From Fistulifera solaris (lineage: Eukaryota > Bacillariophyta > Bacillariophyceae > Naviculales > Stauroneidaceae): 64,000 nt of DNA. The stretch covers positions 620,001 through 684,000 of the forward strand of contig AP026133.1 of NCBI GenBank assembly GCA_030295235.1, written 5' to 3'. Below are positions 19,971 to 31,193 of the stretch, in pieces (the stretch's first letter is position 1; each line of letters opens with the position of its first letter). Position numbers and translations under genes: made by a program. Below the pieces are notes generated by a model, which saw only the letters and a list, made by a program, of their open reading frames with translations, was not told where the DNA came from and did no database searches.

Positions 19971-22900
19971 CATTGCAAGAAAAAGGAGTCAAATGCACAA
20001 CAGGACGTCGGCATTGTAAGAAACGTTCTCACTGCGTCGTGGTTTCCAGTTCACTTTCTGACCGATCGAGATTGAGCAACGAGCAAACACTTTCTCATTA
20101 TTCCTGACACAGTTACTTTTATGTCACGTGCTTCTCAGTTTCAGGAGGCCAGTACATTTCAAGTTCGTGACCCCTGACCTTTGGCTCGCTGTTCCATGGT
20201 CTATATAAACGTTGAACATGATGACCTTTTGCCCTTTGATTCAAGGGCGTAGAAACGGCTCATGACGAGGTTGCCATGCTAGTTTGAATCTGCTTCTTTT
20301 CCACTTTTTGCGACAACAGTTGCACTTGCCGCAACCCTCAACACGCCAGATGATAACAATAACAATGAATGAATACGGAGTAATGAAGCAGAGGAGGAAG
20401 CAATTAAATGTACTATTCCGTATTGAACAGTTACAACGGCACAATGACCGTTTGCGGCTTCACGGCTCACGGCCCGGATGTTCGCATCCCGCATCCCGCC
20501 CGCAATATGACTTAGGTGCTTAGGAGTTACGAGTTACGACTTACGCCTTACGACCTCCGCTTACAATGTATAGAATGAATAAGTCTGACGTGTGACTCAG
20601 AAGCAGTCTTTCGTCTTTGTTCGTCTACGACTACGAGGTTAGCGATTAGCGATTTACGAGTAATGACTTTTGACATAATTTATTGCAGAAAGTACCAGTA
20701 GAACCAACGGAGAAATAAAAACCACATTATTTTAAGTAGTAGTACAATGAAAGAAAGAAGTCGCAGTGACGAAAACAGGAATTGTCAGTATTCCGTATGT
20801 TGTAGGCTGATTCTTCTCAATGTTTCCGACCCTGGACATGACACTGACACATGGCAACATAGCAATGACACTTCATGAAGGCGAGAGCCATTCAAAATTC
20901 AAACTACTCTGAAAATGACAAGACGAGAGGCGTTGAGAACTGACATTTCTGTTGATGAGATCTGACTTAAGATACAAAATGCGGAGCAAATGAGATGGGC
21001 CACGAATGCATCGATTGAAGATTGGAGATGGGAAGAGGGATGAAAAGCAGCAACAGCAGTTCTGCAGCTGGTTTCCATCCTTCCCTTCGCTTCACTTGGT
21101 CGTAATTCGCTACTGCACATGCTGATGGGACACCATCCAACGTCAAGGTGGTGCTGACCGAATCGTCAGCTTCACTTGATCTATCATTGACATGAGCCAT
21201 ATGCGAGTTGAGAGCGTATAGATGGAGAGCGATGACACAAATGATCGCCCGTGTCTGAATGTGATTCAAGTTGGAGAAGACGTCTTAGTTTCTAAGAGCA
21301 GTCGGATGGTGACAGCTACAACAGTGCAATCGACCCGCGTAGAAAGGACGGATGGATTGACAACCTTCGACTAGCTTCGTAAGCAGCCAGATACCACTTG
21401 TACAAGGCATTGGCCCTTCCTTTTACTGCAATCATCAGCATCACTTTGATGTCGATACCTGGTACTTGTCGAACAATCATCGCATGTGAATCTTTCAGTT
21501 CCGCACCCCATTGATTCAAGCATTAGGAAAGTTACAAATCCAACGATAGCAGCATACGATATTGCGGCCATTCCACATCACTCCAACAAAAGATTGGACA
21601 TTATCACTTCCTTGATCTCACATAAGGAACTGGATGGAACTACCACAAACGAATCGACCTCGAAGCTGTTAGCGAGCAAGGTACTGTCAAAGAAAAAACC
21701 GATGGAGATTTCAAGATCATATCTGACCTTGAGTCAGGCTCTGGAAATAGATTGATCAAGGTCTTTCTTGTTCATTAGCGAAGTGTCTGCAAAACGGCCA
21801 GTACGAGTGGTTCTTGGGTAAAATTGCATTCAGAGGGCTAGTCAGAGATTTCGAGAATGGACTTGAGCGTAGGAATGAGCATTGCAAAGGTATGAGTGGA
21901 GAAGAGTGTGGGCTGTGTATCTCTGCCGTCAATTGTTTCATCGCAATCAAATGTTAATTGGAAGTTCCGTATCCTTGTTTGCTTTGCAGGACCTACAGTT
22001 CAGCTTGCCCGAAATGACAATCAATTCCATGAATCATACTGTAACAAGATTAAAGGCAAGCAGTATAAGAACGCAAGACGTGGTTACAAGCATCGGCACG
22101 CCTTGCACGCTAACACTCAGTGCTTGCTTTATCAGCGAAGCTCGGTACCATCGTTTCCGACTGACTAGACCACTAATCTTTCAGCCGTGTGGCTTTGCAT
22201 TCTTGATTGTCCACGATTTCTAAGAGTAATCAAATTTGGGGAATTGATTTGGTCCCAAAGCTTCGCTTTTATGTAATTGCACCGTGCTAGAGAAGGCGCT
22301 GCACAACACCAGGATTTCGTCTGGTCGTCCGCGTGAAACGTGGAACAACAGAGAGAAAAGCGCGACTGTCGGATTATAAATTTCTGAATGAATCCTATGA
22401 CTCAGATCGTCGTTTGGTCATTGTTTTCGGCCAAAGACAAAAGACTGAGTTTCGGGATGATGATTTGGTTTAAGGTGCATTACGGACTTAAGGAAATTCG
22501 AAATGTTAATGTTGAGTTTCCGTTTATGTTGACGATACCTGGTACGGGACACGAAAAACATGCTGACATCTGACCGCCGACTTGCCGATGCCGACAGCCA
22601 ATATCCGATAGGTATTTCGGCTATAATTAGATTGATCGATGATCAAATTAAAAAGATTTATTTAGTTTTCGGTCGTGAACGATCAACAAAAGTGGGGCGT
22701 AATATCTTCTGTGACTAGTAACACCTAATCCACTGGTGCCTAAGGCTGAGGTCGATCCTACATCTAGCTCGATTACCGACAGGATCCATTTTTCAAAGAA
22801 GTTTTCTCGAAAAACGGTTCACTCGCGACTTCCACGCTTAATTCTGTGTCATTAGTCGATAACGTGAGCCTTTCTTGCCTACCTATTTCGCAATCCTGGC

Positions 22901-23756
22901 CATAGCAAGCAAACTCTGGCGACTGCTATCAATTGGAAGCTTCCTATTCAACCATTTGTAGATCACAATGACCAGCTTTGCTTTATCTTTGTCGCAGTTT
23001 GTTTATTGCAAATGCAGCTGAATCCCAGGAAGGGTGATATGAATTTCGTTCGATCGAGGCCCCTCTAAAAGTAACAAAATAGTTTCCTACAAAACGGAAA
23101 GTGACAACTAATACTGACATGATCAAAATTCAAAATGTTGTGATGCTAGACTAATTCGATGAGAAGGATCTTAATAAGTCAGTCGAGGAAGAAGAGTCCA
23201 CAAGAGACATTATCACGCACACGGGAAATTCGGAAAAGTGGCCGAAAGAGCTTTCCATCGATTTCGTGCACAGCAACGGATTACTTTGGCAGTCGTCAGT
23301 CATCACTGCATCTCAAATCATCACAAGCTTCTCCGCGCTCTTTGAGTCCCAGATTTTTTGCTCCCTAAGATCAAACTGGCATTTTAGATTCTGTTTCGGG
23401 AGAAAAGACTAAGAGTTACGTCAGTCGACATTTAGTAAGGCGAATATTGTCATAAGATACGTATTGTAAGTAGAGAAACTAATACTCTAAAGGACAATTT
23501 CAATAAAATATTCCTTCTGTACAAAATACTCGCTAATGGGAATCCGAGACATCATGACCTATAGCATGGAGCATTAACGAACGCACCTCAACCGCCATCG
23601 TGAACATTCAACTGTGAGAGATTGTCAGTCCGTTCAGCACCCAGCGGCAACAACAAACGAAAGAAAGCATATATCCATTTCCTTGCACCCTGAGACCTTG
23701 CAACTTACAATCAGTGAGACAACTGCCAGCTAGCTCGTTCAGCAGCGGCGAAGAAC
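19971..23756. other. Long gene-poor region (unit 1)
   Basis: About 3.8 kb with no gene I can support. It contains simple TTACGA-rich stretches (20520-20650: repeated GAGTTACGACTTACGCCTTACGACC), ATACCTGGTAC motifs at 21455 and 22535, and short open frames (such as 21486-21755 plus) whose differences between units are mostly amino-acid changing, so not evidently selected. This is the part of the unit that differs most from its partner, including a ~29-bp segment at about 22755-22790 missing in unit 2. Confidence 0.4.
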
Positions 23757-24631
23757 ATGAAGCGATCGGTGAAGAAAACAGATGAATCAGAAGGCGGCAA
23801 TTTAGAAAAATGGGCAAAAGATAGGCTAGAGCAAAACCATCCGCAGCACGGCAGCGCCATGCCAATCTACCAGGTTTCGAATGCGCCGATACATCTTAAC
23901 GATTACTTGTTGCCTTCCGTAAACAACCAATTCGTTGCAGCACAACATCTCACCGCAGTCATCAATTCTAATGCATCGAATTTGCTCGGACGACCCACTT
24001 CTAATAGTTCCGCAGTATATTCACCGCAGATCGCGAGCCTCGACACTGCAATGCGCGCGGATTTGGTGCCTAACGCACTGATACCCTATCAGGCTCAGCC
24101 GATTGCACCAAGTCGTCAAACAGAGAAGGTATCTGTCGCACTTGCGAATTCTACCGAACGTTCGCTTTCCGGACCCACGCCAGGCAAGCCTAAGCGTCCT
24201 TTGTCTGCGTACAATGTCTTTTCCAAGAAGAGCGTGCAAAAATAATAGAAGAAAGAGAAGGCGTAGAGAGAAACGACTCATCCGGCAACTCGCCAACCAA
24301 CAAAAAACAGCGTTATCAACCGAATGGAACAGGTTTCGAAGATCTAGCTAAGGAAATCAGCAGACGATGGAAGGCTGTCGACAGCGAGCGGCTTTCTGAA
24401 TGCACCCGGCTTGCGGAAGCCGATACGGAAAGATATCAACAAGAGCTCGCAGAGTATAGTAAATTGAGAGAAGAGAGGCTATCAGCGAAGCAGCGCGCTC
24501 AAGCCGCCTCAGTGTCCGAAGAGACCTGGAAAAACTATCTTGCAACTGCAGAAAAACAAAAGCCACCGCGGCCATCGCGGAAGCGGTCAAGGAAAGGGAT
24601 AGATCATAAGATCACGGATAAAAACGTGTAA
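23757..24631 (+). pseudogene. HMG-box protein B (unit 1 copy, frame broken)
   Basis: Homologue of the intact 43225-44103. Starts at the ATG at 23757 (MKRSVKKTDESEGGNLEK). The frame breaks inside the HMG box at about 24222-24226, where T4 replaces the T5 of unit 2, turning SAYNVFFQEERAK into SAYNVFSKKSVQK and a stop at 24245. Beyond the break the rest of the box (NGTGFEDLAKEISRRWKAVD) and the tail are intact to a stop at 24629-24631. Confidence 0.8.
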
Positions 24632-26560
24632 ATCGAGGCAACATACGAAGTTCGTCACGTTGAAAATTGTTAGCTTTTCGCTCGCCGAAGGAGGAGTAAA
24701 GGTTCGAATAAGGATCTGAGAAAAGCGAGACTGATGAGTATGAAGGCTTGTATTGAAGATTGCGAAGCCCTCACGATAGTGCGTTGGTACGCTCAGATTC
24801 GAAGCGGAGAAACAAGCAGTTGCTCTGGTTTCCAAATGTGCTATCCAGGGTGAGCTCATGGGCAAGCTGCGACGAATAAATTGATTTGCCCCGTTGATTT
24901 TGCAATAATGTGAGGGCTTGCAATTCCAGTGATGGGTTTAAAGACATGAAGTCCAGCAATCGAACCAACGATCGCAACCATCGATTGCGTGGTGCGGAGA
25001 TCGTTTAGTGTATGTTTTCATTCAGGCGTCATGCGTCATAGCGCGGTCTAAAGCCGCGGAGTTTTCAGTGTTCAGGATTCAGGATTCATACTGCGAAATT
25101 TCTATAGTCTTTGTAGCTATTGTCTTTTCGGGCTGGGACGAATGACGAATGCCGAATGTCATTACGAGTGCTACTTAGCTCGATGATTTGATTTGAGTCC
25201 CTTTTGTTCTTTCGGGAACATAAAAACTAGAGAGACATCAAGCCAACGTCGCATGTCAAATTTAATCTTCTTCATATTAGTTCCTTTATTTTGCATCCGG
25301 TTTTAAGCGTATTAAGCCGCAGCTGTGTATCCTCTACTCGCGACAAATTATCAATAATTACATTTCTTTCAAAAGCGTAACTACGATGTATGAACTTCTT
25401 CAAGGCAATTAATGGCAAATTTTCCAAAACCATACCCTGCATTGATTCCAGTAAGAATGTAGTCGTTGTAGCTAATCAGAATTCAGAACAGTAGAAGTTG
25501 CGCTAAAAATCCAACAGATGCCGGCAACACGAAAGTCATGTTTGATGAAAGAAAGGCAATCACATTCATACGGTTGATAATGTAGCAAAATCAATCTGCT
25601 CAGAGCAATTGTTGCATGTTGTCGGTTTGATAATCAAGTATGAAGACTCTGAGTGCCAATGATTTCAGTCCATGACAAGAAATAGAATTTTTATCACTCT
25701 GTTCCATTCCAGAGATTAGCTAAAGGTATCCAGCCCTACCAGGTAGCCATGCTTCATGCTAGGCTGCATCGGTCGTTGGCAAATACTTGAGCGGCATTTC
25801 TTAAATCTCTTCTCATGACTACTTAGCTATTGTATGCCGCTCACCCGCCCTAGCTAGAAGGCGGTTTCTTTCTAGGGTCTAGGGTCTCAAAAGTCTCTAG
25901 TCTCTAGTAGAGTCTAATTAGGAGGTATTAGTCCATGACGAGAAATAGAATTTTTATCACTCTGTTCCATTCCAGAGATTAGCTAAAGGTATCCAGCCCT
26001 ACCAGGTAGCCATGATTCATGCTATGCTGCATCGGTCGTTGGTAAATACTCGAGCGGCATTGCTTAAATCTCTTCTCATGACTACTTAGCTATTGTATGC
26101 CGCTCACCCGCCCTAGCTAGAAGGCGGTTTTTATCTGGGGTCCAGGGTCTCAAAAGTCTCTAGTCTCTAGTAGAGTCTAATTAGGAGGTTTGTTTAAGTA
26201 GAAAGCCTCTGGGAGAGGGAGCTGGAAAGAAAGAAACGCATGTTTTATGTCGTCGGTTGTCGGTTGTAGGTTGTAAATGATGTACGATGTGGGATCCAAA
26301 ATGGTTTACTGAGGAATAAACTGTCATATGATATTACGAAAGACCGTGTCGTCGCCTATTTAGACTATTTAAGAAAGTCCGAAGCTTTGGATCCTACATC
26401 TACATCTGGCTTAAACCTTCGTCGAAGCGTATCACCAACATCAGTGGATCTGAGGCAAAACGGAAAAAATTAGGACATGAAAGCAGCAGTTGGCTCAAAA
26501 TAAAGATGGGAATCAAAATGCTCATTCGATGCAGCTTTGTGGGTGAATGCAGCAACAATC
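24632..26560. other. Intergenic region with nested repeat (unit 1)
   Basis: 1.9 kb between HMG-B and HMG-C. No gene is visible. It holds the 263-bp tandem repeat described separately. It is almost identical to 44104-46033 (1,929 versus 1,930 bp). Confidence 0.5.
25667..26189. repeat. 263-bp tandem repeat, two copies (unit 1)
   Basis: Copy a 25667-25929 and copy b 25930-26189, both starting AGTCCATGAC(A/G)AGAAATAG and ending TAGAGTCTAATTAGGAGGT. They differ by a few substitutions. Each contains the imperfect run TCTAGGGTCTAGGGTCTC and TCTCTAGTCTCTAGTAG. No coding capacity. Confidence 0.9.
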
Positions 26561-27574
26561 ATGAGCCAAGCGAATGCCAACAAACGGTCTTTGGGCGCAC
26601 ATAGCGTTGCGCGGAAACGCGAATGCAAACGCATGCAAGACGATCTTCAAATTCAAACCATTGTTGCACAAGCCATTGAACACGAACTTGTGCCATTGCC
26701 ATCAGTTACACAAGTTCCTTCTCGTTTTAATCCACATCACTTGTCGACACTAAATTCTTCAAAAGCGACAGCGGATCATTGCAACAGCTTGAGCCACAAA
26801 CAAGTTCAATTGATCCGCACGATCGCGCTTCAATTCTCGGTCTTACTGTAGTAGCTATCCTTGAGCACCATCATCAATGCCACCAAATTAGAGATGTCGA
26901 CCACATGTTGCGAAGGGACTCGGCGTCAATTTACAGTGCAGCTGATTCTCATTCGGCCCTAATCACAGGCACCAAAGCTGTCGACAAACGGGTGAGTCTG
27001 TCAACGGATCAAAACTCCAGCGGCGACCACCAAACTTCTTCCGATTTAAAACGTCCCTCTGTGGCGTCAACCGCCTCAGCCATTCACAGTCCTTCAAATC
27101 AATCTGCTGCTGGTAGTTATTCGCCGCGATATCATTCCGAGTCAAAACTTGCCAAGCCGAAGCGTCCCCTATCAGCTTACAATGTCTTCTTCCAGGAAGA
27201 CCGCGCCAAAATCATTGCCGATCAAAAGGTAATCAGCCCGCTTCTCCTCCGGAATCGTCGCCTAACCGAAAGCAAAGATATCGACCAAACGGAACTGGGT
27301 TTGAAGATCTCGCCAAAGAAATCAGCAAACGGTGGAAACATGTCGAAAAGGAGCGCTTGGAAGAATGCACTCAGCGCGCAAATGCCGATATGGTTCGGTA
27401 TGAAACCGAGCTGGCTCTGTATAATGAGCAAAGGAGGCACGCCTGTCGGCGAAGCAGCGTGCTCAAAGAGCCACGGTGTCCGAAGAAGCTTGGGCGCAGT
27501 ATCTCGCCGCTGCCGAAAGTCAAAAGCCTCCCCGAAAGAGAAAGTCAAAGAAACGATCTTACCAAAATCCCTGA
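26561..27574 (+). pseudogene. HMG-box protein C (unit 1 copy, frame broken)
   Basis: Start at the ATG at 26561 (MSQANANKRSLGAHSVARKR). Relative to unit 2, one A is missing near 26761-26764 (TTCAAAAGCG versus TTCAAAAAGCG), and one C near 27261 inside the HMG box (CGCCTAACCG versus CGCCCTAACCG). A third break near 27432, shared with unit 2, would need one more G to give EQREARLSAKQRAQ. The box KPKRPLSAYNVFFQED is plain. The repaired end is the TGA at 27572-27574. Confidence 0.75.
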
Positions 27575-28168
27575 GAGGGCTGTATGTTTTTGAGGCCAAC
27601 GAGCGATGAGAACGCATGAAGATTGAACCGATAATGAAAACAAGAACTTGAGTTCAGTGGTTCGAAATGCGGTCTTCAAAAACAGTTTGGTCGCTTTGTG
27701 ATGAAGGATTTTCCGCCAAAAGCTTTTTGGCTATCATAGTTTTCCACTACTTTTTACCCAAATCATGAAACTTTCATCTTAGTTGAGAACTGTCTTTGCA
27801 ACCAAGTCGCCTTCCCAAGTAGCCTAGTTACAGCGTACAACAAACAATACTTGGTAGAAACATGATCAATGTGAAAGAATATACCAAGTACTCCGGTAAA
27901 AAGGAACATTCAAGGCGGAAGCAGCGGTTAGCACGTTTATGGTCGCGTGCCGCGTGTGAAAACGAGGATTTCTTGGGTACCGGTACCGATACCGGGTACG
28001 GTACCTGGTACCAGAGTAACTACGTAGTAGTAGACGACTCTCCTCGTGACCATTATTTCTCCATACTGTACAGCTAAGTAAAAGCGTCCGAAGTATCAAC
28101 GGAAATAACGCTTTTGGGTACGAAACTCGTCCGAGTACCGCATATCGCCGAAGCGACTTCCAAGAATT
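27575..28168. other. Intergenic region with GTAC-rich palindrome and empty transposon site (unit 1)
   Basis: Contains a dense cluster of KpnI-like palindromes at 27976-28013 (GGTACCGGTACCGATACCGG followed by GTACGGTACCTGGTACC). The GTAC at 28008-28011 is the unoccupied target of the 978-bp element found in unit 2. It precedes the PI-PLC start. Confidence 0.7.
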
Positions 28169-30246
28169 ATGAAAGTTCAAGAGGAGGTCACAGTCCTCTC
28201 TCTCTACCTGGTGTTGTTGCCTCTCTTCTCTTTTAATTCGTCCAGGCAGCGTGTCAAGGTGGATTTCTCAGAGAATGCTCTACCGAAGAGGTTATCTATA
28301 GGCGCTCGTCATAGCAAAGGCGGGCTTATGAGTCGCCAAGCCCGCTGGTCGAAGAAAATCACATTTGCTTTAACCAGTGCTGCGATTGCGTTCTCCGCCG
28401 TCAGATTACATCATGGGACACGAATTGTCCGGCAACTTCGAAATCTCCAGACTCCAAAAGATGTCTTCGTGGACAATCTGAGAAGTTTCTCGACTTTGGA
28501 GCGAGAAATAGGAGGCATCTCTCTGCGGCATGTCCCATTAGCTAGTTTCATTTATACTGGTACAGGAGATTGGATGTCTTTTTTAGATGACAGTACGCTT
28601 CTTTCCCAAATTTCGATTCCTGGTACTCACGATAGTGCGGCTGCCATTGGGCGGCCGCTTTGTGATACGCAAAATTGGAACATCTTGGATCAGCTGCGAA
28701 GTGGAATACGCTATTTGGACATCCGCTGTCGTCCTGTGGACAACCATTTCAACATTCATCACGGTGTTTGCTTCCTTCATCAACGATTTGATGATGTTTT
28801 GAAAGTCGTATCCGGTTTTCTTTCAAATCACGCGGGCGAGACCATCATTATGCGAGTATCTAATGCATTCCGGCCTTCTCACGACGCAATAAGCTTCGAG
28901 CAAATATGGAATAGATACATGGAAGATACTACCTACGGAACTTTATTTGTGCCCAATTTGAGCAGTATCCCTACTCTGGGTGATGTGCGAGGGCGAATCA
29001 TTGTTGTCAGCAATGAGCTAGGACCCCGACCGAATTATGGATATCAGTTTTTGGAGGATCATTCACGAGTATTCAGGACGCATTCGAAATCGATAGTGAT
29101 GAGAAAGTTGCTGAAAAAGTCGATCTTATTGTCACTCAGATGGAGAAAGCACCACTTCAACCTGAAAGGCTTACTTTTAATCATTTGAGCGGAACTGGAC
29201 TTCCTGATTTACGTTTTACTCCAGAAGATGTGGCAGTGACGACTAATAATGCTGCCTACGATCTAGTCGGCTTTGGTGACTTTAAGCGGGTGGTTGGGAT
29301 TTTAATTGCAGACTTTCCAGGCGAAGGACTCATTGGTCGAATCCTTTTTAGTAATTTCGGAAAAGAGCTGGAAGAAAAGCTCAGGGCCCAGAATCAATTT
29401 CAACTATATTCCACGACGAATTGCGAAGAAGGGAAACAAGTTGGGTACCTAGATTACCCCTACCGCGGAGGATCGGTCACAACACGCTTGTCGGATGAAC
29501 CTGACGTAGAAGACAATTCGGCGAGATCCATACTTCTTTCCGGGCCAGTGGAAGCAGGGACTAGGATTCTTGTTGGTGGGCTGTCTGATCTACTGGGGAA
29601 AAGCGATAGTACAATCATAACCGTCGTTGAAGATGTTCTGGAAGGGGGTTCTATTTGCATTGAGAATCTCAGGAAATCAACGATTGAAAGTCAATTCGTA
29701 CAAACATACCAAGAGTTTGCTGAAAGAAAAACCAATCTTCCGTCTTCTGTCCGAGTGGAAAGACCAACCGATGAAACCAAAGAGTTTGCTGTCACATTGA
29801 CGAGGGAACTGCATTGGACGGGACGATTTTGTGCTGGAAAATCCTCCGAGAGTGCCCGGGGAGGTCTCGTCACTGGCATTCTGCGGTCTCACATTAAAGG
29901 TTGCCAGTCACTAGCGCAGTCCAAAACAAAAATCTGTGCTGGAGAGTCGTCGTCGTATTGGACGAGCTTCGTTTCGCTCCTACGCAAGTCGAACCAGTGT
30001 CGAAAGGGATATTATGTTGGACAAACAAAATGCTTAGGACTAAAGTGCTCGCGAATGATGATTCGGTGCTACAAAACAACGAGCTTGTGCTCACTCGACG
30101 CCAACGGACCAACATCGGTGCGTAAACTGCGTTATGGTGACGAAGATTTCTGCCCCTTTGGAACAATTTTAACCGGCGTAGAGTGTCAAAGACCAGCCTG
30201 CGTTGTCCTTACCGCATATTGCACAAAACTGACTTATACTCCTTAA
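28169..30246 (+). CDS. PI-PLC-X domain protein with Cys-rich C-terminus (unit 1 copy)
   Basis: Start at the ATG at 28169. A hydrophobic N-terminus (LYLVLLPLFSF) and a second hydrophobic segment near residue 65 suggest secretion or membrane attachment. The X domain is of the bacterial/GPI-PLC type: QISIPGTHDSAAAIG (first catalytic His), GIRYLDIRCRPVDNHFNIHHG (second catalytic His in HHG), GETIIMRVSNAF. At T5 29048-29052 a base is missing (shared with unit 2); repair gives GGSFTSIQDAFEIDSDEK and a continuous 692-aa protein. The region from about residue 580 is Cys-rich and unassigned. Cleavage of phosphatidylinositol or GPI anchors is the family activity; no metal-binding EF-hand or C2 domain is seen. 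This is the better preserved of the two copies. Confidence 0.8.
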
Positions 30247-30282
30247 TAGTTGAACTAATTTACAAAAAAACACTATTGTTTC

Positions 30283-31140
30283 TCAAATGTCAGGTGCGGC
30301 AATTACGCTATCCACCCAGTACTCCTCCCTCTTTTTCTTTCGTGATCTCGTCGAGCGTTGTTTTGTTTTCCTCTCTGACACTTCTGTCCACGCATTTAAG
30401 TGTCGCTCTGCAGGATATAAGCCAGCCCCCGTCATGTTCTGCAATGCTTCGACTGCACCGGTCCAGTTCCCCACAGAAACTGCTCCTTGCACCAAGAGTG
30501 CGTACGATGCTTTGTCTTTCGCTCCTACATCATGAACATTGAATTGATCTTCTCCGTTTTCCGGTTCGGGACCGCGCGATCTTTCTGTCAGATTGTCAGA
30601 TAGCAACAGTGCAGCTTCCTGGTGAAGTCCCAAAGATTGATATACTGCGGCAATCGGATTCACATGCCGCGAAACTAACGGAATACGGTCTGGCAATTGT
30701 TTTACCACTTGCACTGCGCGATCCAAAGGTTCCCTTCGACTGGTTAACGATAAATGCTTCTTCTCCCGTGCCGCGCAAACACAGGCCCTCATTAAGCTCA
30801 TAATCATTGTGTCCGTGATAAAAACGGTAGGTTTGAATTTCCTTCGTGATCGTCGACTTTTAGTAGCCGATTCTGTACTCACTCGGTCTAGCCATTTGTT
30901 TTCTCTTTGTTGTACTTCGTTGTATATTTCCAGTGCCTTCTCCCATTCTCCCAGCTTCGAGCATGCCACCAACGCACCTTCGTAATGAATGTTGGTTCGT
31001 TCAACTCTTCCTACACTACTACCACTAGTAGCAGTGGTGTTAGTCGGCATCACCATACGATCATACGAGCGCAACGCATACCTCCACATGGCCGGCTGTG
31101 CCGACTTTCGTGCATTCTTCCAGATGGTCCCCGCGTATCC
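30283..31140 (-). pseudogene. PPR-like protein, 5'-truncated by the duplication junction (unit 1)
   Basis: The C-terminal part of the gene at 50723-51962. It matches that gene from GYAGTIWKNARKSAQPAMW to the stop at 30283, but upstream of 31140 the sequence switches to an SdrD-gene intron, so the plastid signal and N-terminus are lost. The open frame runs on into the junction (to 31161) by chance. Without its promoter it is unlikely to be expressed normally. Confidence 0.85.
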
Positions 31141-31193
31141 TAGCGGTAGAAGAACCAACAATGATCATTGCGTGCTAACTATTTGCTTTCCAG

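Larger units (their letters stand above)
11637..31140. repeat. Unit 1 of a ~19.5-kb direct tandem duplication
   Basis: Sequence from 11637 (intron 8 of the SdrD-like gene) to 31140 (PPR exon) is repeated in the same orientation and gene order at 31141-51580. Homology starts at TAGTGGTAGAAGAACC here and TAGCGGTAGAAGAACC in unit 2, and ends at CCCCGCGTATCC in both. Unit 1 is 19,504 bp. The copies differ by scattered substitutions, many single-base homopolymer indels, a few 10-30-bp indels and one 978-bp insertion in unit 2. Confidence 0.95.

Noticed and set aside
21316-21755. Overlapping open frames on both strands with plausible-looking peptide (LKDSHAMIVRQVPGIDIK)
   Set aside because: Comparison of the two units shows A/V, V/A, Y/C and R/G changes in a short stretch, not the pattern of a conserved gene.
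29048-29052. Programmed ribosomal frameshifting at the T run of the PI-PLC gene
   Set aside because: Frame breaks in homopolymers occur in unrelated genes throughout the window, so consensus error is simpler than recoding.
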